A stretch of 64,000 bases of DNA from positions 1 to 64,000 of the forward strand of contig VGDM01000015.1 of the NCBI GenBank assembly GCA_016869715.1. The letters are read 5' to 3'. The position numbers and the translations under genes were made by a program. How positions within the stretch are numbered: the stretch's first letter is position 1; each line of letters begins with the position of its first letter. Shown one piece after another: positions 40,100 to 50,558 of the stretch. The notes beneath the pieces were generated by a model. That model did not search any database. It had not been told where the DNA came from and saw nothing but the letters and a program-made list of their open reading frames with translations. This DNA is from Alphaproteobacteria bacterium (GTDB lineage: Bacteria > Pseudomonadota > Alphaproteobacteria > Acetobacterales > Acetobacteraceae).

Positions 40100-41281
40100 T
40101 TAGCGCATGCGGCATTCGGCGACCCAAGGGTCCACGTTATTCTCAAGCACTTTACGCACGATTTCGGTCTGGAACTTGCCATCAGCACGCTTGGCCACGC
40201 GCGTCAGCCAGAAATCCTGCACGGGGAAGTGATTCGCGCCAATCTTGAAATTCCCGCGCACCGAGGTGAAATCCGCCGCGCGCAACCCAGCACGCAGCGC
40301 ATCCTTGTCGGCCAAGCGGCCACCGGCACGGCGAATGGCGGAATTGAGCATCATGGCACCATCATAGGCTTGCGCGGCGTAACTCGCCGGCACGTAATTG
40401 AAGGCGGCCTCGAAATCCGCGACGAAGCGGCGATTGGCCGCATTGTCCATATTTGGCGCCCAATTCGATCCCGAAAAGAAACCAACCGCCGCATCCTGCT
40501 GCGCGGGTAGCACCGCCTCATCCACCGTGAAGGTGGACAGGAAGGGGATATTTGCCAAGCCGGCCTGGCGATATTGCCGCACCAGATTCACGCCAAGCCC
40601 GCCCGGCATGAAGGTGAAAATCGCATCCGGACGCGCCGCCGCGATCTTCGAGAGCTCGGCCGCGAAATCAAGCTGCGTGAGCGGCACATAGACCTCATCC
40701 ACCACTTCGCCCTTGAAGCGGGATTTGAAGCCAGCCACCGCATCGCGCCCGGCCTGGTAGTTCGGCACCAGCACAAAGACGCGGCGATAGCCCTGATCTT
40801 CGCAGACCTGGCCGATCACGGCATGCACCTGATCATTATTGTAGGATGTCGCGAAGAAGAAGGGATTGCAGCCACGCCCGGCAAGGGGGGAAGGCCCGGC
40901 ATTGGTGCTGATAAGGAAGGTATTGGCTTCCGTAACCGGGCGGACAATGGCTTGCAGAATATTGGAGAAAACAACGCCGACGATGAAATCGCAGCGGTCG
41001 CGTTCGAGTGCGGTGCGCACCTTGGTCACCGCCACATCTGGCTTCAATTCATCATCAATCATCACGGTCTCGGCGGTCAGGCCACCCAGCCGGCCATTCA
41101 GATGGCGCAGCCCCATCAGGAAGCCATCGCGCAATTGCGTCCCCAGCGCCGCTTGCGGGCCGGTTTGCACGGCAATCAGGCCGATCTTCACCCCGCCCGC
41201 GGGTTGCGCATGCAGAATGGCGGGCGCTGCCAGCAGCCCTAAGGCGCCGCCCATGGCGGCACGACGTGAAAGAGAGCTCAT
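40100..41281 (-). CDS. ABC transporter substrate-binding protein (LivK-like, periplasmic)
   Basis: MSSLSRRAAMGGALGLLAAPAILHAQPAGGVKIGLIAVQTGPQAALGTQLRDGFLMGLRHLNGRLGG. Confidence 0.93.
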   Translation of the reverse strand: MSSLSRRAAMGGALGLLAAPAILHAQPAGGVKIGLIAVQTGPQAALGTQLRDGFLMGLRHLNGRLGGLTAETVMIDDELKPDVAVTKVRTALERDRCDFIVGVVFSNILQAIVRPVTEANTFLISTNAGPSPLAGRGCNPFFFATSYNNDQVHAVIGQVCEDQGYRRVFVLVPNYQAGRDAVAGFKSRFKGEVVDEVYVPLTQLDFAAELSKIAAARPDAIFTFMPGGLGVNLVRQYRQAGLANIPFLSTFTVDEAVLPAQQDAAVGFFSGSNWAPNMDNAANRRFVADFEAAFNYVPASYAAQAYDGAMMLNSAIRRAGGRLADKDALRAGLRAADFTSVRGNFKIGANHFPVQDFWLTRVAKRADGKFQTEIVRKVLENNVDPWVAECRMR

Positions 41282-41316
41282 TTTTAAGCCTCCACGGTTG
41301 AAATGCCTAGTTTGTA

Positions 41317-42150
41317 TTACTGCGCGAAGCCTGGGCGCAAGGCAAGGCGCTGCGCCATTTTGCCCGCATGAATCATCAAGGGATGGGCGGGGTCCATGAA
41401 GGGGTCCAGCACGGTGAAGTGATTGGCGCCGGGGAGCGCTTCAAAACTACCACCCCAATGGGAAGCGAAATCGCGGCTTTGGCGGATGAATTCATCGCTC
41501 TCCGCCCCACCCACCACGACATGCAAAGCCTCAAAAGCGGGCGGCGGCAGCAGGCGGGGCGATAGCGTCACGATATCCTGCCCTGTCAGGTTCAGGGCCT
41601 TGGCGATGCTGGTACCCTTCAACGGCCCCAATTCAAACACGCCCGAGACGGGCAGCGCGGCCCCGACCATCCCGGCCGGCAGGCCAGGTTCCCAAGCGGG
41701 CCAATCGGTCGCCAGCAGCAGGGCGGCCAACTGCCCGCCGGCGGAATGCCCTGCCGCCAGCAGCCGCCCGCCTCGGCGCCGATGCAAAAAGGCCGCGGCG
41801 CGGCGCATTTGCGTGGCGATGTCGCCCAAAGTCACCTCGGGACAAAGGTCATAGGACGGCACTGCCACCGCGACACCTTGGCCAGCCAAGCCCCGCGCGC
41901 AATGACTTACAAAACTCCGGTCCAGCGCTTGCCAATAGCCGCCATGGATAAAGAGTGCCATCGGCGCGGCCCCGTCATCCGGGGGCAGAAACAAGTCGAG
42001 CTTCTCCCGCGCCCCCGCGCCATAGGCAAGGTTGAGTTCTGCCCTGACGCCGCTCACGCGGAAGGCAGCGGCATCACGCGCCCAGTCAGCGATGATTTCG
42101 GCGCTTTCGGGCACGCGGGCCCGATTATTGTACTCCCGTTCGGCGTCCAT
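41317..42150 (-). CDS. Alpha/beta hydrolase (kynurenine formamidase-like)
   Basis: EYNNRARVPESAEIIADWARDAAAFR; FIHGGYWQALDRSFVSHCARGLAGQGVAVAVPSYDLCPEVTLGDIATQMRRA; AGHSAGGQLAA. Confidence 0.88.
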   Translation of the reverse strand: MDAEREYNNRARVPESAEIIADWARDAAAFRVSGVRAELNLAYGAGAREKLDLFLPPDDGAAPMALFIHGGYWQALDRSFVSHCARGLAGQGVAVAVPSYDLCPEVTLGDIATQMRRAAAFLHRRRGGRLLAAGHSAGGQLAALLLATDWPAWEPGLPAGMVGAALPVSGVFELGPLKGTSIAKALNLTGQDIVTLSPRLLPPPAFEALHVVVGGAESDEFIRQSRDFASHWGGSFEALPGANHFTVLDPFMDPAHPLMIHAGKMAQRLALRPGFAQ

Positions 42151-42194
42151 GGCCGTATCTGAAACGGGAAAGCCATGACAGGCAAGGCGGGGCG

Positions 42195-42755
42195 ATGCGG
42201 GTTTATCTGGCGGGGCCGGAGGTGTTTCTGGCGGATCGTGACGACATCGCCGCGGCCAAGAAGGCGACTTGCGCGGAATACGGGATGATTGGCGTTTTCC
42301 CGACCGACCCGGCGCCAGGCGCGCTGCCTGCCGATACCGATTGGATGCAGATCTACCTGGGCAATGAGGCGCATATCCGTGGCTGTGATGCGCTGATTGC
42401 GAACCTCACACCCTTTCGCTGCGCCTCGGCCGATCCCGGCACGGCTTATGAGCTTGGTTTCATGCGCGCGCTTGGCCGGCCGGTGCTGGGCTACAGCAAT
42501 GCGGCGGGGAATTTCACCACACGTAATTTGGCGTTACTAAGTGGTGCTGTGCATCGCCGCGCATCGGGCGCCTGGGAAGACGCTAATGGCATGGAGGTAG
42601 AGGATTTCGGCCTGACCGATAACCTCATGCTTGATGGTGGCATTACAGCTTCGGGTGGTGTCTTGGTGGTGAACCACATTGCAGAAGCCGCGCACTGGCA
42701 CGACCTGATGGGTTTTAGCCGCTGTGTTGCGCATTTGGCGGGAATGAAGCGCTAG
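42195..42755 (+). CDS. Nucleoside 2-deoxyribosyltransferase family protein
   Basis: MRVYLAGPEVFLADRDDIAAAKKATCAEYG...NEAHIRGCDALIANLTPFRCASADPGTAYELGFMRALGRPVLGY. Confidence 0.92.
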   Translation: MRVYLAGPEVFLADRDDIAAAKKATCAEYGMIGVFPTDPAPGALPADTDWMQIYLGNEAHIRGCDALIANLTPFRCASADPGTAYELGFMRALGRPVLGYSNAAGNFTTRNLALLSGAVHRRASGAWEDANGMEVEDFGLTDNLMLDGGITASGGVLVVNHIAEAAHWHDLMGFSRCVAHLAGMKR

Positions 42756-42867
42756 CGTCATCTTCCAAAATAGTTCAGGATAAAGTGTGATCTGCGTCAC
42801 TGTTTCATGCTTGCGGTGATCTCATTGTAGCAAAGCCGCGCGCGACGTTCTGTTCATGAGGAACCCC

Positions 42868-43170
42868 ATGCCCAAAATCGCCATCATCGTTGAATTCAAG
42901 ATCAAGGAAGGTCAGCACGCTGTCTTTGATGACATCATCCGCGAACATGCCCGCCTGACGCTGCAGGAAGAACGCGGCTGTGAGCGCTTTGATGTGCTGC
43001 AACCGCTCGACAAGGACGGTGCGCATGACAAAAGCCGCGTCATGCTGTGCGAAGTTTATCAGGATCGCACGGCGGTGGATGTGCATACCAAGAACCCGCG
43101 CCTGGCTAGGGTGCGCGATTCCTACGCGCCGCTGATCGAAGGCCGCACGCTGACGCTTTGTGAGATGTGA
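42868..43170 (+). CDS. Putative quinol monooxygenase (antibiotic biosynthesis monooxygenase domain)
   Basis: MPKIAIIVEFKIKEGQHAVFDDIIREHARLTLQEERGCERFDVLQPLDKDGAHDKSRVMLCEVYQDRTAVDVHTK. Confidence 0.88.
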   Translation: MPKIAIIVEFKIKEGQHAVFDDIIREHARLTLQEERGCERFDVLQPLDKDGAHDKSRVMLCEVYQDRTAVDVHTKNPRLARVRDSYAPLIEGRTLTLCEM

Positions 43171-43594
43171 GGCGAAGGGCGCTGGATCACGCCCGTCAGC
43201 CCCAACGCAGTAAGGGTAAATTCCTGCAGGCTTGTCTCAGGGGCCGGGAGAATTAGCGCCAATTGATGGGAGGAATTTATTTTTTGCTCGCTCAAAACGA
43301 GTACCTTTAGTGAGGCTCTCTCTCCTGAGATCTCCCTCGAATGGAAGACGATGACGCGTATCTACGGGAAATGGGTATTGATGGGGATGAGCGTCGGACT
43401 AATTGGGCCTGCCATGGACTCTTTTTTTGTAGGAGCTTGTCAGATGAGCAGCAGTTTTGGGCGGGTTTCGCAATAACCGTAATTGCGATGTTGCCTGTAC
43501 ACGCGATTAATAAAAGAAGAAATTCGTGAAAAATTTAAAAAACTTACAGTGAGGGCGGCTTTTTTCGTCCAATCCTAATATGGCTTTGACTTCC

Positions 43595-44074
43595 TCAAGC
43601 CTCGTTCATCCGCGCCGCAAGCGCAAGATCCTCTGTGCTCATTTTATGGGCCGGGAGGATCGGCACCAATTGATGTGGCTCATAAAGCCGCTTCAACGCG
43701 TCCCAATCCCGCAGGACACTTACATAAATCCAGCGGCAATAATGCAGCTGCGTAACATGCGCCCGTGCAGCCTCTCTACCAATCAGGCTGCTGAGCGCCT
43801 CAATTTCCAGCCAATTCACCATCAGATGGAGATGCGTTAAGGAAAGCGTATCGGCGCCTTCGCCGCCCCCAATGGGTGGATCAGGATAGCGGCCTCCCAG
43901 TGCGGCCCATACCCCGCGCCACTGATCGCTACGCTTATGGGAATACCAGGTCACATACCAATGCAACTGTTCGTGGAGATAGATTGCCAGCAAACCAAAG
44001 TCGCTTCAATAAATGTACTGCGTATTCAAGTTGATCACCGGATGGCTATGCAGCAGCCTTGTCGGCGTTATCAC
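43595..44074 (-). pseudogene. HExxH-containing hypothetical protein interrupted by an in-frame TGA
   Basis: Minus-strand reading from GTG 44074: VITPTRLLHSHPVINLNTQYIY*SDFGLLAIYLHEQLHWYVTWYSHKRSDQWRGVWAALGGRYPDPPIGG...HLHLMVNWLEIEALSSLIGREAARAHVTQLHYCRWIYVSVLRDWDALKRL; the same frame is open on both sides of the stop. Confidence 0.65.
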
Positions 44075-44265
44075 GACTTCCCGGAAATATCAGAAGCGCC
44101 AAGCGCGTATTTGGTGCGAAGCGCGATCAGCCTATCGCCGATCGCCATGGCGGCACGCTCGGCATGCGACAGGTCGATCCATATCCGAATATCGGTCATA
44201 ACGCGCAGTTTTAAGTCTCAGGTTCAGCTCGGCCCCGCCAGGAGCATAGGGCCAAGCCCAAAAAT

Positions 44266-46914
44266 CTACCCCGCCAAAGCGGCCTTCACCGACGCCAGCG
44301 CTTCTGCCGCCTTCGCGGCCTCAGGCCCGCCGGCCTGCGCCATATCGGACCGCCCGCCACCGCCCTTGCCACCAACAGCGGCCGAGGCCGCGCGCACCAG
44401 CGCCACCGCATCGGCACGGCCCTTAGCGGCTTCGGCCACGGCAACCACAATGCTCGCCTTGCCTTCCGCCGTGCTGATTAGCGCAACCACATCGGCGCTG
44501 CCGCCCTTCAGAATGGCCTCAGCCAGGCCCTTCAAATCACGCGGCGGCACTTCACCCAGATCGCGCAGCGAAAGCCGCAGCCCGGCCACTTCCTCAATCT
44601 CCGCCCCGCCGCCACCGGTCGCGAGCTTCTTGCGCAGCTCCGCCACATCGCGTTCCAGCCTGCGCCGTTCTTCCACCAGTGCCGCGATGCGCCCGGCCAA
44701 TTCGCCCGGCTGCGCCTTCAAGACCGCTGCCGCCGCCGTCAGGCTTTCTTCCATTTCATTGATGTAAGCGAGTGCGGCATCACCCGTCACTGCCTCCACG
44801 CGCCGCACGCCGGCGCTGACCGCGCCTTCGGCGATGATCTTGAACAGGCCGATGTCACCGGTGCGCCGTACATGCGTGCCGCCGCAAAGTTCCAAGGAAT
44901 AGACGCCATGCTTGTCGGTCGCCGCCGGGTCATACCCCATGCCAACCACGCGCACTTCCTCACCGTATTTTTCGCCAAACAGCGCCATGGCGCCGGCTTC
45001 CACGGCTGCTTCCGGCGTCATCAGCCGCGTGATCACCTCGGCATTTTCGCGAATGCGGGCATTCACCTCGGCTTCCACCCAGGCGAGTTCTTCGGCGCCC
45101 ATGGGTTTGTTGTGAGAAACATCAAAGCGCAGCCGATCCGGCGCATTCAAGCTGCCCTTTTGCGCGACATGCGTGCCAAGTCGGCGGCGCAACGCCTCAT
45201 GCAGTAAATGCGTCGCCGAATGATGCGCGCGGATATTGGAACGCCGCGCATGCTCCACCGTGGCACTCACCGCCATGCCGGGCTTCGCTTCGCCACGCAT
45301 AATTTTGCCCAGATGCACAAAAAGATTGCCGAGCTTCTTTTGCGTATCGCGAACCTCAATGCGGCAGGCATCGCCCGCGACCATCACGCCGGTATCGCTG
45401 ACCTGGCCACCGCTTTCGGCATAAAATGGCGTCTGGTTCAGCAGCACTGCCACTTCCGTGCCAACCGCGGCGTGATCCACCACCTTGCCATCCACCACGA
45501 GCGCGGTGATCTCGCCTTCCGCAACTTCAGTGGAATAGCCGAGAAATTCGCTGGCGCCGATCTTTTCCTGCACATCGAACCAGAGGCTTTCAGTCGCCGC
45601 TTCCCCGCTGCCGGCCCAGGCAGCGCGGGCGCGGCGCTTTTGCTCCGCCATGGCGGCATTGAAGCCTTCCACATCCACCGCACGACCTTCGCCACGCAAG
45701 GCATCCTGCGTCAGGTCCAAGGGGAAGCCGAAAGTATCATACAGGCGGAAGGCAACCTCACCTGGCAGGGTCTGGCTTGATCCAAGCTTGCCGGTTTCTT
45801 CCGCCAGCAAATGGAGGCCACGCTCCAGCAGCGAACTGAAGCGCGTTTCTTCAAGCCTGAGGGTCTCAGCAATCAGTCCCTCAGCGCGCACCAATTCCGG
45901 ATAGGCCGTGCCCATTTGTCGGATCAGGGATGGCAGGATGCGATGCATCAAGGGCTCACGCGATCCCATCATATGGGCGTGGCGCATGGCGCGGCGCAGG
46001 ATGCGGCGCAGCACATTGCCGCGGCCTTCATTGGAAGGCAGCACGCCATCGGCAATCAGAAAGGCGCCGGCGCGCAAATGATCCGCCACCACGCGGTGGC
46101 TCGACCGGAACGGCCCATCCGGGCCCTGGCTGGTCGCTTCCGCACTCGCCAGAATGATCGCGCGTAAGGTGTCCGTGTCGTAATTATCGTGCTTGCCTTG
46201 CAGAATGGCGGCGAAGCGCTCAAGCCCCATGCCGGTATCAATGGAAGGTCGCGGCAGCGGGTTGCGCACCCCCGCGGGCTCTTCCAGGAATTGCATGAAA
46301 ACCAGGTTCCAGATTTCGATGAAGCGATCACCATCCTGATCGGCGCTGCCAGGCGGGCCGCCGAAAATCTTGTCTCCATGATCGAAGAAAATCTCGGAAC
46401 AGGGGCCGCAGGGCCCGGTATCGCCCATGCGCCAGAAATTATCCGATGTCGGGATGCGGATGATGCGATCATCGGCGATACCCGCGACCTTTTTCCAGAT
46501 GGCGGCGGCGTCGTCATCTTCCGAATAGACTGTGACCAAAAGCCGGTCCTTGGGCAGCGCGAAATCCTTGGTCAGCAATTCCCAGGCATAGGGGATGGCC
46601 TGTTCCTTGAAGTAGTCGCCAAAGGAGAAATTGCCGAGCATTTCGAAAAACGTATGATGCCGCGCGGTATAGCCGACATTATCAAGGTCATTATGCTTGC
46701 CCCCAGCGCGGACGGATTTTTGTGCCGTGGTGGCGCGGGAATAAGGGCGCCTTTCCTGGCCGGTGAAGACATTCTTGAACTGCACCATGCCGGAATTGGT
46801 GAACAACAGTGTCGGATCGTTGCGCGGCACCAGCGGGCTGCTTTCCACCACCTCATGGCCATTGCGACGGAAGTAATTCAGGAAGGTCGCACGGATATCA
46901 CTGCTGCTGGTCAT
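44266..46914 (-). CDS. alaS: Alanyl-tRNA synthetase
   Basis: [47 protein letters not shown]...[37 protein letters not shown]. Confidence 0.97.
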   Translation of the reverse strand: MTSSSDIRATFLNYFRRNGHEVVESSPLVPRNDPTLLFTNSGMVQFKNVFTGQERRPYSRATTAQKSVRAGGKHNDLDNVGYTARHHTFFEMLGNFSFGDYFKEQAIPYAWELLTKDFALPKDRLLVTVYSEDDDAAAIWKKVAGIADDRIIRIPTSDNFWRMGDTGPCGPCSEIFFDHGDKIFGGPPGSADQDGDRFIEIWNLVFMQFLEEPAGVRNPLPRPSIDTGMGLERFAAILQGKHDNYDTDTLRAIILASAEATSQGPDGPFRSSHRVVADHLRAGAFLIADGVLPSNEGRGNVLRRILRRAMRHAHMMGSREPLMHRILPSLIRQMGTAYPELVRAEGLIAETLRLEETRFSSLLERGLHLLAEETGKLGSSQTLPGEVAFRLYDTFGFPLDLTQDALRGEGRAVDVEGFNAAMAEQKRRARAAWAGSGEAATESLWFDVQEKIGASEFLGYSTEVAEGEITALVVDGKVVDHAAVGTEVAVLLNQTPFYAESGGQVSDTGVMVAGDACRIEVRDTQKKLGNLFVHLGKIMRGEAKPGMAVSATVEHARRSNIRAHHSATHLLHEALRRRLGTHVAQKGSLNAPDRLRFDVSHNKPMGAEELAWVEAEVNARIRENAEVITRLMTPEAAVEAGAMALFGEKYGEEVRVVGMGYDPAATDKHGVYSLELCGGTHVRRTGDIGLFKIIAEGAVSAGVRRVEAVTGDAALAYINEMEESLTAAAAVLKAQPGELAGRIAALVEERRRLERDVAELRKKLATGGGGAEIEEVAGLRLSLRDLGEVPPRDLKGLAEAILKGGSADVVALISTAEGKASIVVAVAEAAKGRADAVALVRAASAAVGGKGGGGRSDMAQAGGPEAAKAAEALASVKAALAG

Positions 46915-46940
46915 GTCTCGCCCATCGGGTCCGCGTTTTC

Positions 46941-47190
46941 TGGAGCATGTTGCGTTCACCTGGGTTTACGCAACCCGCTCTGGAGCTTTGTTTCGTGAGC
47001 ATCTTCACGCGTTCAGGTGATGCCATCTGAACGCGATCTGCTCTTAATGCGGAGAGGTAGCGCGCAGCGCCACGCGCGTGAAGAGGTGGCCTCGCCGTAT
47101 CGCCGCGCCGGGGCGCGGCAGAACGGCTCGGCTTGTTTGTTGGGTCGCATTTTCCGAGCCGCCAAGTGCGTCCAGTTGGCTCGAAAATGC
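46941..47190. repeat. Cluster of intergenic palindromic (REP-like) repeats between alaS and MATE gene
   Basis: Successive inverted repeats: GAGC..TTGCGT/ACGCAA..GCTC; CGCGTTCAG-(loop)-CTGAACGCG within GAGCA...TGCTC; GCCGCGCC-GG-GGCGCGGC (47102-47119); GCATTTTCCGAGCC(47147-60)/GGCTCGAAAATGC(47178-90). Confidence 0.75.
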
Positions 47191-48600
47191 TTTAATTCTT
47201 CCCGGCCAAACCCCAGGCCGGACCGCAAGCGCGCAAATCAGCCCATAGGCGGAAATGCCAAGCGCCACCGCAATGAATTGGCCCTGTAGCCCAAGCCCCG
47301 CCGCATCCATGAGCAAGGCGCCCCCCAGCACGGCAAGCCCCACGCGCGTCAGGGCCGCCAGCACCGGCCAGCGCATCCGCCCCGCCCCCATGGCGGCGAA
47401 ATAGAGCGCCATGCCCAAGCCAAAACCCGGCAAGGCCCAGCCAATGATCGCCAGCGCCTCGGTCGCAATCGCCGCCACCTCGGCGTCACTGGCAAAGGCC
47501 GCCGCCACTTGGGCCAGGAAAAGCGTAATGCCAAGGCCGATCACCCCCGTCACTGGAAAGGCCACAGCACCGCCGGTCCAGGCGATGCGCCATGCTTCAC
47601 CCCAATCCCCGGTACCCACCGCGCGTCCAACAAGGGCCGTGAGGGCGGAACCAATGCCGAAAGCCAGCGGGATCATCAAGAATTCCATGCGCGCGGAAAT
47701 GCCATAGGCGGCAATCGCCGCCGGCCCGTGTGCTGCGATGCGCGCCGTCACCAGAATAGTCGCCAAGTTCGCGAGGGTTGCCATGACGCAGGCAATCAGC
47801 CCTACCGCCAGGATGCGCCCAAAGTGCGCCTGCCTGAGCGGCGCGCGGAAATCCGGCACAAACCCCGCGCCGCCGCGCAGCACCACAAGCGCCATGATCA
47901 GCGCGGAAGCACTCATGCTGAGCGCGAAGGCCATGCCGGCGCCGGCAAGGCAAAAGCCCAGAGGTTCCATGAAAGCCCAGGAAAGCGGCGGATAGATCAC
48001 CCAGCCCCCCACCACGCCGCGCGCTGCCAGCGCATGCCGCCCGCCGCCGCGCAGGATGGACGCCAAGGTATTGGGTAGCCAGGCCGGCAGCGCGCCCGCG
48101 CCAAAGGTCCAGGCGGCAAAGGCAGCGCCAGCCTCGGCCGCGCCCGCCCCGCCGATCAAGCCCAGGATCGCACGCGGAAGCATCAAAAAGGGCAGCGCAA
48201 AAAGCGCCGCGCCGGCGGTGGCGATAGTCAGGGCATGAAAGGCAAGGGCGGCTGCCTCATCCCGCCTTCCGCCCCCCCAAGGCGCGCGCAATGGCGGAAA
48301 CCACACCTCCGCCCATCGCACCCGCCGACATTTGGGACAGCGGCAGGGTCAAGGGCAGCACCACCGCCCAGCCCGCCAGCGCCGCCTGGCCCTGCCGCGC
48401 CGCCAGCCAGGGCTCGATCAATTGCGCGATGATCTGGGTTGCGACCAACAAGCTAGTCGGCGCCGCCAGGGCCAGGATTTGCTTGAGGCGCCCCTTGCCG
48501 CTGGTGATAGCGGCATCGCCGAGTTGCTGGCAGAAAATGCTTTGGTCATGGCGCATGGGAACCCCCAGAACCGCCGCTGACAAGGCCAAGGGGGTGTTTT
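47044..48600 (-). pseudogene. MATE-family efflux transporter, two ORFs out of frame at a G7 tract (possibly phase-variable rather than dead)
   Basis: N-terminal ORF (48257-48622) ...PLSQMSAGAMGGGVVSAIARALGGRKAG*; C-terminal frame resumes GGGRRDEAAALAFHALTIATAGAALFALPFLMLPRAILGLIGG. Deleting one G of the run at 48272-48278 restores ARALGGGRRDEAAALAFHAL. Confidence 0.85.
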
Positions 48601-48697
48601 CCACAGATTTCTTTTGAGTCATCGATCATAGAACTTGTGCCTCAGCCCCCTTTCCCCTACCGTATCTTGTGTTGGGGAGATCAAAGGGGGTTGCTTC

Positions 48698-49201
48698 ATG
48701 GATTGGACGCAAGAAGCGATTGAACGACTGCGCGCCTTCTGGGCCGAAGGTCTTTCGACCGCGGAAATCGGTCGCCGCATGGGGATTTCGAAAAATGCCG
48801 TGGTTGGCAAGGCGCATCGGCTGAACCTGTCTTCCCGGCCAAGCCCGATCCGGCGCGACCCGCAGGAACGGCGCACCACGCCAAGCCCGCGCCCGCCGCG
48901 TCAGGCCCCGGTCGCCAGGCCCATGCCGAGCGCGCCGGTGATGCGCCCTCAGGCGCCGCCGCCGCAAGCCGCCCCGGTGGTGCTGGTCGCACCACCTCCA
49001 GCACTGGCGCGCAACCCTGCGCCGCCGCGCCCACGACTTGGCGGTTCACGCAATTGCTGCTGGCCGATTGGCGAGCCCGGCACCCCAGAATTCCGCTTCT
49101 GCGAGGCTGATCCCCTCGCCGGTAAGCCCTATTGCGCCGAACATGCCGCTATTGCCTATGTCAAGCCGCGCGAAAAAGAGCGTCGCGAAGACGCGGCCTG
49201 A
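48698..49201 (+). CDS. gcrA: GcrA cell cycle regulator
   Basis: MDWTQEAIERLRAFWAEGLSTAEIGRRMGISKNAVVGKAHRLNLSSRPSPI; C-terminal CCWPIGEPGTPEFRFCEADPLAGKPYCAEHAAIAY. Confidence 0.96.
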   Translation: MDWTQEAIERLRAFWAEGLSTAEIGRRMGISKNAVVGKAHRLNLSSRPSPIRRDPQERRTTPSPRPPRQAPVARPMPSAPVMRPQAPPPQAAPVVLVAPPPALARNPAPPRPRLGGSRNCCWPIGEPGTPEFRFCEADPLAGKPYCAEHAAIAYVKPREKERREDAA

Positions 49202-49250
49202 TAGTACGAGGCGCCACGCGCTGATCGCGCAGCTTCGGCCGATCAGGCGC

Positions 49251-49799
49251 TTAGCTACCGCGCCACATGAGCCGCAAGATCGGCAGGCCCCGCCGATGGT
49301 GACGGATCGCCATCGCAGCATGACCAAGTGCCATCACCACTAAGCCCCAAGCGGCGCCCTGATGCAAAGGCCGCAGCACCCCATAAAGCGCCTGATCGGG
49401 CGCGATGGGGTGCGGAATTGGCAGGATCAAGAAGAACGCGGTTTCCACTGCCACAGGCGCTGCTGCTGCACTCAGAAAGCCCAGCACCGGCACGGCAATC
49501 AGCAGCGCATAAAGCGCGCCATGACCTAGCCGCGCGGCGCCTTGCTGCCAGCCGGGCAGCGTGACACGCGCGGGCCGACCACGTCGCGTCAAAAGCCAAA
49601 GCCGCCAGACCCATAGCGGGATCAGCAGCAAGCCCAAACTCTTATGCAGCTGATAGGTCAGAATCTTCGCCAAAAGCGCTGAAAGCGGCAGCGTCACCAT
49701 CACCAAGGCCAGCAGGAAATTCACTGCCACCAAACCCGCCATGGCCCAATGCAGGCGCCGTTGTGCCACCGGCCATCCCTGAGGAGCGTCAGCCGCCAA
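49251..49799 (-). CDS. Cytochrome b561-family protein
   Basis: QRRLHWAMAGLVAVNFLLALVM...YQLHKSLGLLLIPLWVWRLWLL...LHQGAAWGLVVMALGHAAMAIRHH. Confidence 0.9.
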   Translation of the reverse strand: MAADAPQGWPVAQRRLHWAMAGLVAVNFLLALVMVTLPLSALLAKILTYQLHKSLGLLLIPLWVWRLWLLTRRGRPARVTLPGWQQGAARLGHGALYALLIAVPVLGFLSAAAAPVAVETAFFLILPIPHPIAPDQALYGVLRPLHQGAAWGLVVMALGHAAMAIRHHRRGLPILRLMWRGS

Positions 49800-49803
49800 G
49801 GCC

Positions 49804-50409
49804 TTATCCGATCGCCAGGCTGACCGAGACCGCCAATTGCACCCGATCTCCCGTCGCCAAGGTATCAGCTGTCATGCCGAAGGCTGAGCGGCTGATCTCG
49901 CCACGTGCGGTGCAATCCACAATCTCGGCCCCGGTTGCGGCATCGCGCCGCCGCCCGGAAAGCTTGGCCTGCATGGTGACCGGCTGGGTCACGCCGCGCA
50001 TTTCCAAGGGACCAGCGAGTTCAAACGCCTCAATCCGCCCACCTGGCTTGGCGCGGGCGGAAAAACGCGCAATCGGCCAGCGTTCCACATCGAAATAGGC
50101 GGGCGAGCGCAATAAATCCGCCGCCCCAGGATAGGCATGGGCGATGGAGCCGGTTTCCACCTGCACCGCAACACGCGCTGTCTCGGGCCTATCGGGATCA
50201 AGCGTCAATTCGCAGGTGAAGCGGGAAAACTGGCCGGTCGAGGTCAGCACCATCAGATGCCGCGCGATGAATTCCAGCCTGCCCTGGGTATGGTCAAAGC
50301 GAAAAACCTGCGCTGCCTGGGCCGGAGCGGCGGCAAGGCCAATCAGTGGCAGCACCAGGCCAGCCAAGGCTCGGCGAGGGATCAATCTTGGGGTGGGCGT
50401 CACTGTCAT
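49804..50409 (-). CDS. YceI-family periplasmic protein
   Basis: FRFDHTQGRLEFIARHLMVLTSTGQFSRFTCELTLDPDRPETARVAVQVETGSIAHAYPGAADLLRSPAYFDVERWPIARFSA; signal peptide. Confidence 0.9.
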   Translation of the reverse strand: MTVTPTPRLIPRRALAGLVLPLIGLAAAPAQAAQVFRFDHTQGRLEFIARHLMVLTSTGQFSRFTCELTLDPDRPETARVAVQVETGSIAHAYPGAADLLRSPAYFDVERWPIARFSARAKPGGRIEAFELAGPLEMRGVTQPVTMQAKLSGRRRDAATGAEIVDCTARGEISRSAFGMTADTLATGDRVQLAVSVSLAIG

Positions 50410-50530
50410 GCGATTATTCCTGCGAGCGATATGGGTAACCTGCGCCTGATTCCTATATTTCTGTTCAGCCCTTGCCTTTTGGCGGCGTTAGGGATAAGGT
50501 CAGAAAAATCATACCATCCGACCTACGGGG

Positions 50531-50558
50531 GGTGGCCTTAAAAAGGGCCGCCTTTTTT
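50531..50558 (+). terminator. Intrinsic terminator/attenuator in the leader of the rimP-nusA-infB operon
   Basis: GGTGGCC(50531-37)/GGCCGCC(50546-52) stem followed by TTTTTT (50553-58), immediately 5' of RimP coding sequence. Confidence 0.8.

Noticed and set aside
43341-43529. 62-aa ORF MEDDDAYLREMGIDGDERRTNWACH...
   Set aside because: No recognisable family or ribosome-binding site, in a region of gene decay; cannot be supported as a CDS.
43990-44000. In-frame TGA as a selenocysteine codon in the HExxH protein
   Set aside because: No evident SECIS-like hairpin was identified and the position is not a recognised redox motif; a nonsense mutation is simpler.
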